From: GCA-2746795 sp964643965
GTDB lineage: Bacteria; Chloroflexota; Anaerolineae; Promineifilales; Promineifilaceae
NCBI GenBank assembly: GCA_964643965.1
Contig: CAZXVH010000009.1
Coordinates: 1 to 64,000, forward strand
Direction of reading: 5' to 3'
Length of the DNA stretch: 64,000 bases
How positions within the stretch are numbered: position 1 is the first letter of the stretch; each line of letters opens with the position of its first letter. A program made the translations under genes and the position numbers. Shown here in pieces: positions 1 through 9,013 of this stretch. The notes below the pieces were generated by a model. That model was not told the origin of the DNA. It saw nothing but the letters and a program-made list of their open reading frames with translations, and made no database searches.

Positions 1-1164
1 CCCCGTTTCCCTGGCGACTATGCCAGCGTGTTTGTCTATGATCTGGCGGCGGAACTGGCGGCGGCCGGCAACGAGGTGCGCGTAGTCACCCCCGGCGAGG
101 TGGGCTTTCCTGCTTTTGAGGAAATGGGGGGCATTGCGGTATATCGCTTTACTTATTTCTGGCCGTCTACATGGCAGCGCATCGCCTATCTGGGCGGCAT
201 TCCTGATAATTTGCGCCGTTATCCGGCGGCCTGGCTGCAACTCCCTTTTTTCCTGATGGCTTTTTTATGGAAGGCGCTGCGCACCTGTCGCGATTGTGAG
301 GTAGTTCACGCCCACTGGGTTTTCTCCGGGCTGATTGGGCTGGCGCTGGCAAAGTTTGCGCCCAAGCCGGTGGTGCTGACGGTGCATGGCAGCGATTTGA
401 ACGTCTCTTCGGGCAACCGGCTGCTGCGCTGGCTGCGCCGGTTTGTGGTGCTGCGCGTGGATAGGGTGATTGCCGTCAGTAAGCCGCTGGCGGACAAACT
501 GCGTGAACTGGGTCTGCCGCAGGAACGTATTGTCGCCATCGCCAATGGCGTCGATCTGGATGTTTTTAAAGAGCGGCAGAAGTCGGGGGCGTTTGGCTAT
601 CACCTGGTTTGGGCCGGGCGTATGAGTCCGGTGAAGGGATTGATCTATTTGTTTGAGGCGCTGCCGTCGATTGTGGCTAAGTTTCCCCAAACGCAGGTGA
701 CGTTGGTGGGGGATGGTCCGCTGCGCCCTGAATTGGAACAGTTGGCAAAGAAATTGGGGTTGGTCGAGCAGATTCGCTTTATCGGCTTTGCGGATCATGC
801 GCAGGTGGCGGATTATTTGCAGGCGGCGGATCTGTTTGTGCTGCCTTCTTTGAGTGAAGGGCTGCCGCTGGTGATATTGGAAGCGATGAGTTCGGGTCTG
901 CCGGTGGTGGCAACGGCCGTTGGCGGCACAGATGAGCTGGTCTTGACGGAGCCGCCGGGTCAAACAGGCATCCTGGTGACGGCGGAAGATGTGGCGGCGC
1001 TGCGGGAGGCGATCCTGTTTTTGTTTAATCATCCTGACGAGGCGCGGCAAATGGGACGAAACGGCCGTTTGCTGGTGGAAGAAAATTACACCTGGACGGC
1101 CGTTGCCCAGCAGACCCTGGCGTTGTACCAGGAAACATTGGTTGGAGGAAGGGAACCGTCATGA
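1..1164 (+). CDS. Glycosyltransferase family 4 (5' partial)
   Basis: Retaining GT-B glycosyltransferase that probably adds a sugar to a lipid-linked surface glycan in the cytoplasm. The reading frame is open from base 1. The first codons (PRFPGDYAS...) belong to the usual N-terminal loop before the first Rossmann fold (VYDLAAELAAAGNEV), so the gene starts left of the window and the GTG at 28 is only an internal codon. The C-terminal half carries the family signature: a nucleotide-sugar fold starting at VWAGRMSPVKG and the donor-site stretch LPSLSEGLPLVILEAMSSG with the E-x7-E pattern. Its stop overlaps the next start (ATGA), so translation is coupled to the second glycosyltransferase. The sugar donor and acceptor cannot be read from the sequence. 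It carries two AACGGCCGTT palindromes, read as TAV (912) and NGR (1060). Confidence 0.9.
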   Translation, partial: PRFPGDYASVFVYDLAAELAAAGNEVRVVTPGEVGFPAFEEMGGIAVYRFTYFWPSTWQRIAYLGGIPDNLRRYPAAWLQLPFFLMAFLWKALRTCRDCEVVHAHWVFSGLIGLALAKFAPKPVVLTVHGSDLNVSSGNRLLRWLRRFVVLRVDRVIAVSKPLADKLRELGLPQERIVAIANGVDLDVFKERQKSGAFGYHLVWAGRMSPVKGLIYLFEALPSIVAKFPQTQVTLVGDGPLRPELEQLAKKLGLVEQIRFIGFADHAQVADYLQAADLFVLPSLSEGLPLVILEAMSSGLPVVATAVGGTDELVLTEPPGQTGILVTAEDVAALREAILFLFNHPDEARQMGRNGRLLVEENYTWTAVAQQTLALYQETLVGGREPS

Positions 1165-2441
1165 GCGCTGTTCAAGCCAAACCCAGACTGGCTCTTTTAA
1201 CGAGCAGTTTCCCCTTTGGCAAAGGGGAGACCTTTTTGGAAACCGAATTACCCTTCTTGGCGGCGCGTTTTCAGGTGGAAATTGTGCCCACCTGGGCGAT
1301 GGCGGCCGATTTTAAAACGCACCGTGATTTGCCAGAGGGCGTGGTGGTGCGCCGTGATTTAGCAGAGCGCTTTCAGTATGGCTTGGGCAGCAATGTGCGT
1401 AACATGTGGGGTAGTTTGCGGCATCTGAAAACGTGGGGACGGCTGCTGCGGGCGGAGCGGCCGCTTCTGCCTCGGCGGAGTTGGGCGTTGAAGCGGCTGT
1501 TTTATACGGCGGCACAGGGTATGGCGTTGGCGGCCGTTTTGCAAAGCGATGCTTCTTTGCGCCAGGCGGATGTTTTATACAGCTATTGGCTGACGACGGC
1601 GGCGTTAGCGGCAGCGCTGGCAAAACGAGCGGGACATCCGGGCCTGGCGGTGTCGCGGGCGCATCGGTTTGAACTGTATGTGGATGTGGCGAACGGCCGT
1701 TACCAACCTTTTCAAGCGGAGATGGTGCAGTCGCTAGATTGGATTTTGCCTATTTCTGACCAGGGGCGTGACTACCTGCGTCGTCTTTATCCGGCGCAGC
1801 AGGCGAAAATTGCCACACGCCGCCTGGGGGTGAAGGGCGCCGCCCAACCGCTTATGCAGCCTTCTGACAGTCAAATGCGGCTGGTGAGCTGTTCCCGGCT
1901 GGTTCCGTTGAAGCAAATTGATCTGGTGATAGCGGCGCTGGCGCTTTGCCCGATGCCAGTTCATTGGACACATCTGGGCGGCGGACAGTTGGAAGCGGAA
2001 CTGCGACAGCGGGCGGCGGCGCTGCCTGCCCACATCACCTGGGAAATAACGGGAAATCTGCAAAACGCGCAAATTTTGCACTTTTACCAGACACAGCCAG
2101 TGGATTTGTTTTTGAATGTGAGCCGTGTTGAGGGTGTTCCCGTTTCCATTATGGAAGCGATGGGGCAGGGTATTCCGGCGTGTGCTACGGATGTGGGGGC
2201 AACTAATGAACTGGTGGATGGGGGAAACGGCCGTTTGCTATCCCCAGATGTGTCACCCCAAGAATTGGCGGCCGTATTGGCGCAGTTTTTCGCCCTGCCC
2301 GCCGAGCAGAAACAAGCCATGCGCCGCGCCGCCTGGCAAACCTGGTATGACAAAGCAAACGCAGTCAATCAATATACGGAGTTTGTGGATTGGCTGCTTC
2401 AATTACGGACAGAAAATGATGATAGAACCAAGCGAATTTAA
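1161..2441 (+). CDS. Glycosyltransferase family 4, WcaL/AmsK-like
   Basis: Second GT-B glycosyltransferase of the operon, 426 residues. The N-terminus (TSSFPFGKGETFLETELPFL) is the typical opening of exopolysaccharide glycosyltransferases of the WcaL/AmsK type. The C-terminal donor domain shows VSCSRLVPLKQ and a family-4 acid pattern around VSRVEGVPVSIMEAMGQG. The ATG overlaps the upstream stop by 4 bp, and the end overlaps the methyltransferase start by 26 bp, so it sits in a translationally coupled polysaccharide operon. Two palindromes are read as NGR, at 1692 and 2226. The family call is firm; the sugar specificity is unknown. Confidence 0.9.
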   Translation: MSAVQAKPRLALLTSSFPFGKGETFLETELPFLAARFQVEIVPTWAMAADFKTHRDLPEGVVVRRDLAERFQYGLGSNVRNMWGSLRHLKTWGRLLRAERPLLPRRSWALKRLFYTAAQGMALAAVLQSDASLRQADVLYSYWLTTAALAAALAKRAGHPGLAVSRAHRFELYVDVANGRYQPFQAEMVQSLDWILPISDQGRDYLRRLYPAQQAKIATRRLGVKGAAQPLMQPSDSQMRLVSCSRLVPLKQIDLVIAALALCPMPVHWTHLGGGQLEAELRQRAAALPAHITWEITGNLQNAQILHFYQTQPVDLFLNVSRVEGVPVSIMEAMGQGIPACATDVGATNELVDGGNGRLLSPDVSPQELAAVLAQFFALPAEQKQAMRRAAWQTWYDKANAVNQYTEFVDWLLQLRTENDDRTKRI

Positions 2442-3231
2442 CCCCTATATTTCCTTACCTGATGTGCAGAGTTGGAACGGCCGTCAGGAATTTGTATTAG
2501 AGAAATGCCGTGGTAAACGGGTGCTGCACCTGGGCTGCGTGGATACCGGTGTGATGGCCGAACGATTTCAGAAAGGTCAGTTGATGCACCAAAAACTGGC
2601 AGCGATCAGTGCCGACTTGTGGGGGCTGGATATAAATGCGGCGGGAATCGAGTTCTTGCGAAACCAGGGTTTTGAGCAGATGTTGGTGGGCGATGTCTGC
2701 CAGTTGGATGAAGTAGAGCCGCTTCAATGGCAAACTTTTGACATCATCTTAGCCACAGAAGTAGTGAAACATTTGCAGAATCCCGGGCAGTTTTTGCAGG
2801 CGGTGCAGGCGGTGATGCAGTCCCATACCACAGAACTAATCATTACCGTGCCCAATGCTTACCGCACCACCTCCTTGTGGTGGATGCTGCGCAAGGTGGA
2901 ACATGTGCATCCGGATCATAATTACTGGTTTTCTTACCATACCATTTCCACCCTCGTCCAAAAAAATGGGCTTTCTATCCGTAACCTTTTTATGTACAGT
3001 TTTCCTTCCCACCGCTTCTCCTGGAAACAGGCCAGAAAGCGCTTACAAACACCGCCTGCTTCTCCGGCGGCAGAAAACAAGACGCCGACTCCTTCATCCG
3101 GCTGGCGCATTTCCTACTGGTTTAGGCAGCTTAAAATGGTTCCTTTCTGGATATTTTCTTCGTGGCTGCTGCGCAAAACCCCTTTTTTTGGCGATGGCTT
3201 GATCGTCGTTTGCACCAAACCGGTAGAATGA
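2416..3231 (+). CDS. Class I SAM-dependent methyltransferase
   Basis: 271-residue methyltransferase, probably modifying a sugar or glycan carrier of the same pathway. The SAM-binding fold is visible as motif I (RVLHLGCVDTG), the acidic residue at the end of strand 2 (LWGLDIN), motif II (GDVCQLDEV) and the FDIILATEVVKHLQNPG segment, where typical relatives read EVxEHL. The start is taken at 2416, the first of two adjacent ATG codons; a longer in-frame extension back to 2125 lies wholly inside the upstream gene and is rejected. The end overlaps the flippase start by 4 bp. The C-terminal third has no clear domain. The substrate is inferred only from neighbours. Confidence 0.82.
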   Translation: MMIEPSEFNPYISLPDVQSWNGRQEFVLEKCRGKRVLHLGCVDTGVMAERFQKGQLMHQKLAAISADLWGLDINAAGIEFLRNQGFEQMLVGDVCQLDEVEPLQWQTFDIILATEVVKHLQNPGQFLQAVQAVMQSHTTELIITVPNAYRTTSLWWMLRKVEHVHPDHNYWFSYHTISTLVQKNGLSIRNLFMYSFPSHRFSWKQARKRLQTPPASPAAENKTPTPSSGWRISYWFRQLKMVPFWIFSSWLLRKTPFFGDGLIVVCTKPVE

Positions 3232-4553
3232 GATTGGATATGCTTCAGGAATGGTGGACCAGCCTCAAGCGGCCGGGACTTTTTGCCCGCAATGTGAGTA
3301 TCACCTTTGCTTCTCAAATATTGGTTTTGGTGATGGGCGTCATCTATACCGGGTTGGTGGGGCGCGGGCTGGGTAGTGAGGGTAAAGGGGTATTAGAGGT
3401 TGCCATTGTGCTGCCGGCGATGTTGGGCCTGTTTTTTGGCGGCGGCGTCAATGTCGCCAATATTTACTTTGCCGGTACGAAGCGGTTGACGCTGCCCGTT
3501 CTCACGGCTCATTCCGTCAGTTTTATGCTTTGTACCGTCGTATTGTCTGTGGTCGTGACGGGCTTGTTAGCGGCGGCAGGGTTGTTGGAACGGCTGCTGC
3601 CCAATATCCCCCTGTGGATCATTTTTATAATGCTGATCAGTTTGCCGTTTGAGTTGTTGTATATTTACTGGCGGGCCATTTTGCAGGGCAGTAACCAGAT
3701 TGTGGCGGCGAATGTGGTGGGCTTAATTAAGGTAGTTGTTTTGTTGGTGTTGACGCTCATCGCTATTTTTTGGCAGGATTGGGGACTGGATGGTGCGGTG
3801 GCGGCCTGGATAGCCGCTGCTATCATCAGTATAGTGCCACTGATATTTCTTTTGCGTCAACAAGGCGCTTCTTTCTGGCCGCGTTGGGATTTGGCGATAA
3901 TGCGGCAGATGCTGCACTTTGGCCTACGCGGCTATTTGGGTAATCTGCTGCAATTTTTTAATTACCGGCTTGATCTGTTGATTGTGAACTTTTTTGTGGG
4001 GGCAGCGGCTGTGGGTATCTACAGCGTATCTACGCGCATGGCGGAGACCTTGTGGTTTTTGCCCTCGGCGGTGGGCTTTGTGATTATGCCCAAGGCGGCG
4101 TCTACTTCGGCCAAAAAGATGAACCAGTTTACGCCGGTGGTGTTTGCCCTTACCATGCTGGTGACGCTGGTGGGGGCGTTGTTTCTGGTGATATTAGGAC
4201 GGCCGTTTATCCGTATCATCTTTGGTGATGAATTTATGAGCGCTTATGTGCCTTTATTGATTTTGCTGCCGGGGGTGGTGCTGCTGGGTGGGGGCAAGGT
4301 GCTGACGAATGAAATTACCGGCCGGGGATATCCGCAATATAATGCTATTGGCTCCGGTCTTGCTTTAGTTATAACGATTATTCTGGATGTGATATTGATT
4401 CCAAGATGGGGTATTGTGGGGGCAGCGGCCGCTTCCTCAGTAGCTTATTCGCTGGTTTTCTTCATCGCAGTGGGATTTTACATGCTTGTACGCCGCCAAA
4501 CGGTAACGGCCGTTGCCGTTTGGCCGGATGCTGTTGAGGAAATGGTTGAATGA
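3228..4553 (+). CDS. Wzx-like polysaccharide flippase (MATE/PST superfamily)
   Basis: Integral membrane protein of 441 residues with about 12 hydrophobic segments, matching the polysaccharide-transporter family that moves undecaprenyl-linked repeat units across the membrane. The family-like opening FARNVSITFASQI, followed by GLVGRGLGSEGKGVLEVAI near the first loop, supports this. The start at 3228 is chosen because its ATG overlaps the previous stop (ATGA); an in-frame ATG at 3162 would add 22 residues encoded inside the methyltransferase. The stop again overlaps the next start. A palindrome near the 3' end (4505) is read as TAV. Confidence 0.88.
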   Translation: MRLDMLQEWWTSLKRPGLFARNVSITFASQILVLVMGVIYTGLVGRGLGSEGKGVLEVAIVLPAMLGLFFGGGVNVANIYFAGTKRLTLPVLTAHSVSFMLCTVVLSVVVTGLLAAAGLLERLLPNIPLWIIFIMLISLPFELLYIYWRAILQGSNQIVAANVVGLIKVVVLLVLTLIAIFWQDWGLDGAVAAWIAAAIISIVPLIFLLRQQGASFWPRWDLAIMRQMLHFGLRGYLGNLLQFFNYRLDLLIVNFFVGAAAVGIYSVSTRMAETLWFLPSAVGFVIMPKAASTSAKKMNQFTPVVFALTMLVTLVGALFLVILGRPFIRIIFGDEFMSAYVPLLILLPGVVLLGGGKVLTNEITGRGYPQYNAIGSGLALVITIILDVILIPRWGIVGAAAASSVAYSLVFFIAVGFYMLVRRQTVTAVAVWPDAVEEMVE

Positions 4554-5713
4554 AAATAGCTTATATCTATTATTTACTACGGCCTAATCAAACGGGCGTG
4601 GAACTGAAAATTAAGCAGCAAGCGGCGGCAGCATTTTCGGCCAACCTCAATCTTGATGTAGTCGTTTTAAACTTATGGCATGAGGGGGAAATAGATCATG
4701 TTCGCTATATCAAACTGCCTCGATCTATAGCGCCTGTTAATTATTTTAAATATCTCTTTCGCCGCTATGCTTTAATTGAGTCGAGTTTGAATTTAGAGCA
4801 ATATGATTATCTCATTTTACGTTATCTCCTGGCTGATAGGACGGGTTTGGCATTTACTGAGAAATACAACGTTATTATGGAGCATCACGCGAAGGAACCT
4901 TTGGAACTTCGGGCACAAATAAAAACCAAAGCGGGATCATCAGCAGTAGAAAGAATAGCCCGTCGGCTTATACTGTTTTTGGAACTGCGGTATGGAACGG
5001 CCGTTTTGCGAAATTGCAAAGGAATCATTGCCACAAACAATACCGTGCGTCAGTTTCAAGAAACACGAATTATACCCAAACAAGTGCCCACGATTGCTAT
5101 TGGCAATGGCGCAGATGTTGCCAATATCCCCATAACCGGTTTCAAGGCGTTTGACAGCAAACAACTTGACCTGGTTTTTCTGTTAAGCCGCTTGCAGCTC
5201 TGGCAAGGTTTGGAGCGAATAATTTTGTCTATCAATGCCTATCAGGGAGATGTAAAAATAGGTCTGCATGTTTTAGGAAACGTTAGGGCAGAGGAAGTCA
5301 CCATCTCTGATTTATCCAAAGTGCGGTTTTATGGACCGCAGACAGGCGAGGCGCTGGATAGAATTTTGGCAAGCATGAATCTGGGTATTAGCACATTGGC
5401 TTTATATAAAAAGAATATGGATGAAGTGAGTTCTTTGAAAACGGCGGAGTATACTGCTCGTGGGCTGCCCTTTATCCTGGCAAATGAAGATTCAGATTTA
5501 ATGGTAGTAGCTCCTGACAGAAGGTTCTTTTTACAGTTCAAAAACGATGACTCTTTGTTAGACATACCGCAAATCATTGAATTTGCGCAGACAATGAGCC
5601 AGCGCCGTGAGGAGATGATTGCCTATATGCGCCAGTATGCCTTAACGTGGTTGGATTGGCGCGTTAAGTTACAGCAGTATGTGGATTTTGTGCAAAGGAT
5701 CAGTGATCAGTAA
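4550..5713 (+). CDS. Glycosyltransferase, GT4-like, AT-richer than neighbours
   Basis: Last gene of the operon, 387 residues, ATGA-coupled to the flippase. The sequence has a GT-B layout: an N-terminal domain starting MKIAYIYYLLRPNQTGVE, a linker near IGNGADV, and a C-terminal domain with VFLLSRLQLWQGLERI and a late donor-site region (LKTAEYTARGLPFILAN), which resembles the family-4 pattern but is divergent. By eye the base composition is more AT-rich and the Ile/Asn/Lys content higher than in the genes on either side, which may mean separate acquisition. One palindrome, read as TAV, lies at 4996. The specificity is unknown. Confidence 0.75.
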   Translation: MKIAYIYYLLRPNQTGVELKIKQQAAAAFSANLNLDVVVLNLWHEGEIDHVRYIKLPRSIAPVNYFKYLFRRYALIESSLNLEQYDYLILRYLLADRTGLAFTEKYNVIMEHHAKEPLELRAQIKTKAGSSAVERIARRLILFLELRYGTAVLRNCKGIIATNNTVRQFQETRIIPKQVPTIAIGNGADVANIPITGFKAFDSKQLDLVFLLSRLQLWQGLERIILSINAYQGDVKIGLHVLGNVRAEEVTISDLSKVRFYGPQTGEALDRILASMNLGISTLALYKKNMDEVSSLKTAEYTARGLPFILANEDSDLMVVAPDRRFFLQFKNDDSLLDIPQIIEFAQTMSQRREEMIAYMRQYALTWLDWRVKLQQYVDFVQRISDQ

Positions 5714-5736
5714 GCGGTAATCGCTTTTCTTTGTGG

Positions 5737-7278
5737 TTATGGCTGCCGCCGGTAGAGCAAACGGCCGTTTCTCTCCGTTTCCAGTTCATAATGCGCCGCC
5801 AGCCCCTTTGCCAACCAGTCCGGCATCGTCTCCACGCCGACAATGGTGTGATTGCCGATGATGATCATCTCCGCCTCAAAAATCTGCTCCCGTTTGTGCG
5901 TATCGCCGCCGGTAACGGCCACGGCAATGGGCCAGATGGTGTCCAGTACGCTGTGGCGGTCGGCCAGAAAATAGAGTTCCATGAAGTTAGACCAAAAGTA
6001 AATGGTGTCGTCCGGGGCGGTGTGGGCTTGCAGATAGGCGGCCAGGTCGGCCATCTCCAGGGCTACCACGCCCGCTTCGTCGGGCAGGCCGTTGACCAGA
6101 AATGTTTCGTAAGATTGCTGGCCCAGGGCGTACCGGCCGAATTCCCGGTAAAAATTGAAATTTGGCAGCAAGTTGATGAGGAAGATGAGCAGGAGCAAGG
6201 CGGTCAGAACGGCCGTTTCCCCCCGCCGTCCCCATTTCTTGCCAATATCCCGCGCCAGCCGGTCTATAAACCAGGCGGCTAACAAGGCCACTGTGGGGAT
6301 AAACATCACGTAATAATGCTGCAAGTAGGAGCGGCTGACGTTGGTTTCGATGAGCGTCAGTCCCAACCAGGCGGCCAGGAGCAAGAAACGGCCGTTTTCC
6401 TGGCGGCTGCGTGTGCGACGGGTGAGGGGCAAAAACAACAGCCCGGCGATGGCTGCCAACAACAGCAGGGCGTTGCTCCGCGCCAAAACGGCCAGCGGTA
6501 CCAGCAAGCGATGTTCCGGTCCGGTAAACAAGGGATGCTGCCGCGCCGTCAAATATTTTTCGCCAATCTGGAAGACGAGCAAAAAGCGGTCGAGCAGCTC
6601 CATCGCGGCAAAGTAGAGGAAGATGGGCAGAACGGCCGTTATGAAGCCGACCACCAGCCAGACGCCATGAGAAACGGCCGTTTTCCAGCCCTGTCCCGTC
6701 GCCCCATCCCACAACAGCGCCAGCCCAGCCAGTCCCAGCGGAGCCAGGACATAATTCGCCTTAAACAAAAAGGCTGCCCCTGCCAGCAGGCCGATGGCGA
6801 GAAACCGGCCTCGTTCGGCGGCAGTAGATCGACGGCCAAACAGCAGCAGCACGGCCGCCGCCTGGGGCAACACTACAAACAGTTCTGTGCGGCCGCTAAA
6901 CGCCGACAGCTCCCAGGTGGCAAACAAGAAGGCGGCGGCCAGCGCCGCCAGCAGGCCCACGCGCCGGTTTGCCAACCGCATACCCAGCCCGTAAATCACA
7001 ACCACCGTGAGCGCAATCCAGACCAGCAGCACCCCCTTAATCGCCGCCACCGATTCGCCAAACAGTTGAAACGCCAGGGCATAGGTGTAAAAAACGCCGG
7101 GCATGTGGTGGTCAGGGTGATGGTCGCCATACAACGGCTCGCCACGCAAGATCAGGCGGGCGTGGTAGGCGTGATCCCCGCTGTCATTTTCAAAAGGCAC
7201 ATAAAAGGAGGGCAGGCGCAGCAAAAATACCAGCAAAAACAAAGCCGCCAAAATTTTCCACTCAGATCGAATTTGCAT
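5737..7278 (-). CDS. Membrane glycosyltransferase, ArnT/PMT-like (GT39/GT83)
   Basis: 513-residue polytopic membrane protein of the GT-C fold. These enzymes transfer a sugar from a polyprenyl-phosphate donor on the outer face of the membrane. Evidence: an N-terminal membrane segment, then an acidic first external loop containing ENDSGDHAYHARLILRGEPLY and HHPDHHMPGVFY (the GT-C catalytic loop usually has paired acids here), then about ten further hydrophobic segments and a soluble C-terminal domain. It converges with the upstream operon (23 bp gap) and diverges from the next gene. A GGAAGG ribosome-binding site lies ahead of the ATG. It holds several palindromes (5760, 6208, 6387, 6631, 6673). 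Confidence 0.82.
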   Translation of the reverse strand: MQIRSEWKILAALFLLVFLLRLPSFYVPFENDSGDHAYHARLILRGEPLYGDHHPDHHMPGVFYTYALAFQLFGESVAAIKGVLLVWIALTVVVIYGLGMRLANRRVGLLAALAAAFLFATWELSAFSGRTELFVVLPQAAAVLLLFGRRSTAAERGRFLAIGLLAGAAFLFKANYVLAPLGLAGLALLWDGATGQGWKTAVSHGVWLVVGFITAVLPIFLYFAAMELLDRFLLVFQIGEKYLTARQHPLFTGPEHRLLVPLAVLARSNALLLLAAIAGLLFLPLTRRTRSRQENGRFLLLAAWLGLTLIETNVSRSYLQHYYVMFIPTVALLAAWFIDRLARDIGKKWGRRGETAVLTALLLLIFLINLLPNFNFYREFGRYALGQQSYETFLVNGLPDEAGVVALEMADLAAYLQAHTAPDDTIYFWSNFMELYFLADRHSVLDTIWPIAVAVTGGDTHKREQIFEAEMIIIGNHTIVGVETMPDWLAKGLAAHYELETERNGRLLYRRQP

Positions 7279-7391
7279 ACACTACCTTCCCTGCTTTTTA
7301 CAATAAATCAGTTTTGAATCACGTCTATATTTTGATCGCTTTTGCCCTTTATTGCCACATCCATTCCCTTGTTGGTATCATTCGCGGCGCG

Positions 7392-8855
7392 ATGACCCGG
7401 CTTTTTCATCCCCCACGCCACTTTTGGCTGCTGGTGCTGCTTTTAACGGTAGTGGCACTGTTTTGGCTGGCGACGATTCGAGAGGGGCATGTCTGGGGCG
7501 GGGATTTTAGCCTCTACCTGCACCATGCCCGCAATTTATTGGCCGGACTTCCTTACGCAGAAACGGGCTATATTCTCAATCCAGCCGATCCTGTTGTTTC
7601 TCCCCAAAGTTATCCGCCTGTTTTCCCGCTGCTGCTGGTTCCGTTTTACTATCTGTTCGGTTTTAATTTAACCCTGTTCAAACTGGCGGCGGTCTTTGGC
7701 TTTTTGCTGTTTCTGGTGCTGTTTATCATTCTGGTGAGGAAGGATTTGCCATTTTCCGCCTTGTTTGCCCTCATTTTAACCTTTGCCTTTAATCCATTTT
7801 TGTGGGACTTCAAGGATGATATTCGTTCAGACATCCCCTTTTTGCTGTTTACGTATGCGGCGCTTTACTTTGCTTATCATCGCGCTTTTAAGATAGATGA
7901 GGGAAGGCGGCGGGTTGTGACAACGGCCGTTCTCACTGCGCTTTTCTGTTATCTGGCCTATGGAACCAGGACGTTGGGCCTTGTGCTGCCGGTGGTTATC
8001 ATTTTGTTTGATCTGGTTAAACAGCGGCGAATTACGCTGTATGCCGGGGTGGTGGGGCTGACGTTTGTGGTGGGCGTGGGGTTGCAGGTGTTGTTTTTCC
8101 CCGCCAGCAGCTATTGGGAGCAGTATGTCTTTGATCCGGTTGCCAATAGTATGAATGTGGCTTCGTATATCATTACGATAGCCACCTTGTGGGAGAATGG
8201 GTACAGCCTCATCATATTGCTGGTTGTTTCTATCATTTTGTTGGCGCTGGCTTTGTTGGGCTGGTGGTCCCGTATCCGCACAAAGCTGACTTTGTTTGAG
8301 GTGTATACGGCCGTTTATCTGCTGGTGTTGGCGCTGTGGCCGGTGACGCAGGGTCTTCGTTTTTTGATTCCGATTTTGCCCTTGTTTTTCTTTTATATTT
8401 TTTGGGGAGCAAGCCGCTTGGGCGCCAAGCTGGGCGGCAGGTGGGAAAAGGGGCTGTTGGTGGGGATAACGGCCGTTCTCATTCTCTCTTATTTAGGCAA
8501 ATATAGCACCATGCCTTTTGATGCTATCTCAACCGGCGTCGGCCAACCAGAAAGCGTGGCGCTTTTTGAATATATTGAGGCGCATACAGAGGAAACGGCC
8601 GTTATCATTTTCCGTAAACCGCGTGTTCTTAACTTGTATACCGGCCGGCCAGCCGCTATTTTCCATCCTGAAACAGCCGCCAACGCTGAACAGTGGGCCT
8701 TTTGGCGTGAGATTGGGGCCAGTTATCTCATTGTCGGAGCCTGGGACGAACCCCATTGGCAGCAGTTTGTCAGGGACAATCAGCCATTTCTGGCGGAAGT
8801 ATATGCCAACCCGGATTTTCATATGTACCACATCGAGCGTTATCCTATTGACTAA
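7392..8855 (+). CDS. Membrane glycosyltransferase, GT39-like
   Basis: Second GT-C type membrane protein, 487 residues from the ATG at 7392. The N-terminal membrane helix is followed by an external loop with GGDFSLYLHHARNLLAGLPY, the kind of acid-containing loop found in PMT/ArnT enzymes. About ten more hydrophobic helices follow, then a short soluble tail. An in-frame TTG at 7314 would add 26 residues but leaves only 35 bp to the divergent gene; I prefer the ATG, though neither start has a convincing ribosome-binding site. It resembles the divergent neighbour in plan, so the two may be distant paralogues. Palindromes at 7922, 8468 and 8594. Confidence 0.78.
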   Translation: MTRLFHPPRHFWLLVLLLTVVALFWLATIREGHVWGGDFSLYLHHARNLLAGLPYAETGYILNPADPVVSPQSYPPVFPLLLVPFYYLFGFNLTLFKLAAVFGFLLFLVLFIILVRKDLPFSALFALILTFAFNPFLWDFKDDIRSDIPFLLFTYAALYFAYHRAFKIDEGRRRVVTTAVLTALFCYLAYGTRTLGLVLPVVIILFDLVKQRRITLYAGVVGLTFVVGVGLQVLFFPASSYWEQYVFDPVANSMNVASYIITIATLWENGYSLIILLVVSIILLALALLGWWSRIRTKLTLFEVYTAVYLLVLALWPVTQGLRFLIPILPLFFFYIFWGASRLGAKLGGRWEKGLLVGITAVLILSYLGKYSTMPFDAISTGVGQPESVALFEYIEAHTEETAVIIFRKPRVLNLYTGRPAAIFHPETAANAEQWAFWREIGASYLIVGAWDEPHWQQFVRDNQPFLAEVYANPDFHMYHIERYPID

Positions 8856-8925
8856 ACGTAAGCGCTCGGGTGCGTCGTGCTTTTCCCCACCATAACGAGT
8901 TGTATTTATTATGTTTTGAAGTGCG

Positions 8926-8954
8926 TTGCACCTCTAGGACTGAACGGTTACGAT
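8926..8954 (+). promoter_or_regulatory. Possible sigma-70 promoter of rluB
   Basis: TTGCAC and TACGAT are separated by 17 bp and lie 60 bp upstream of the rluB start. Each hexamer matches four of six consensus positions, so this is a weak candidate. Confidence 0.3.
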
Positions 8955-9013
8955 TCGACAAACGTTTAGTTGCTTTTCTAATAGCTTTTGTTATCGTTGC
9001 TCCAGAGGAATCT

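Noticed and set aside
6316..7317. Long plus-strand open frame opposite the GT-C gene
   Set aside because: Gln/Arg-rich translation without domain features, fully antisense to a clear membrane enzyme.
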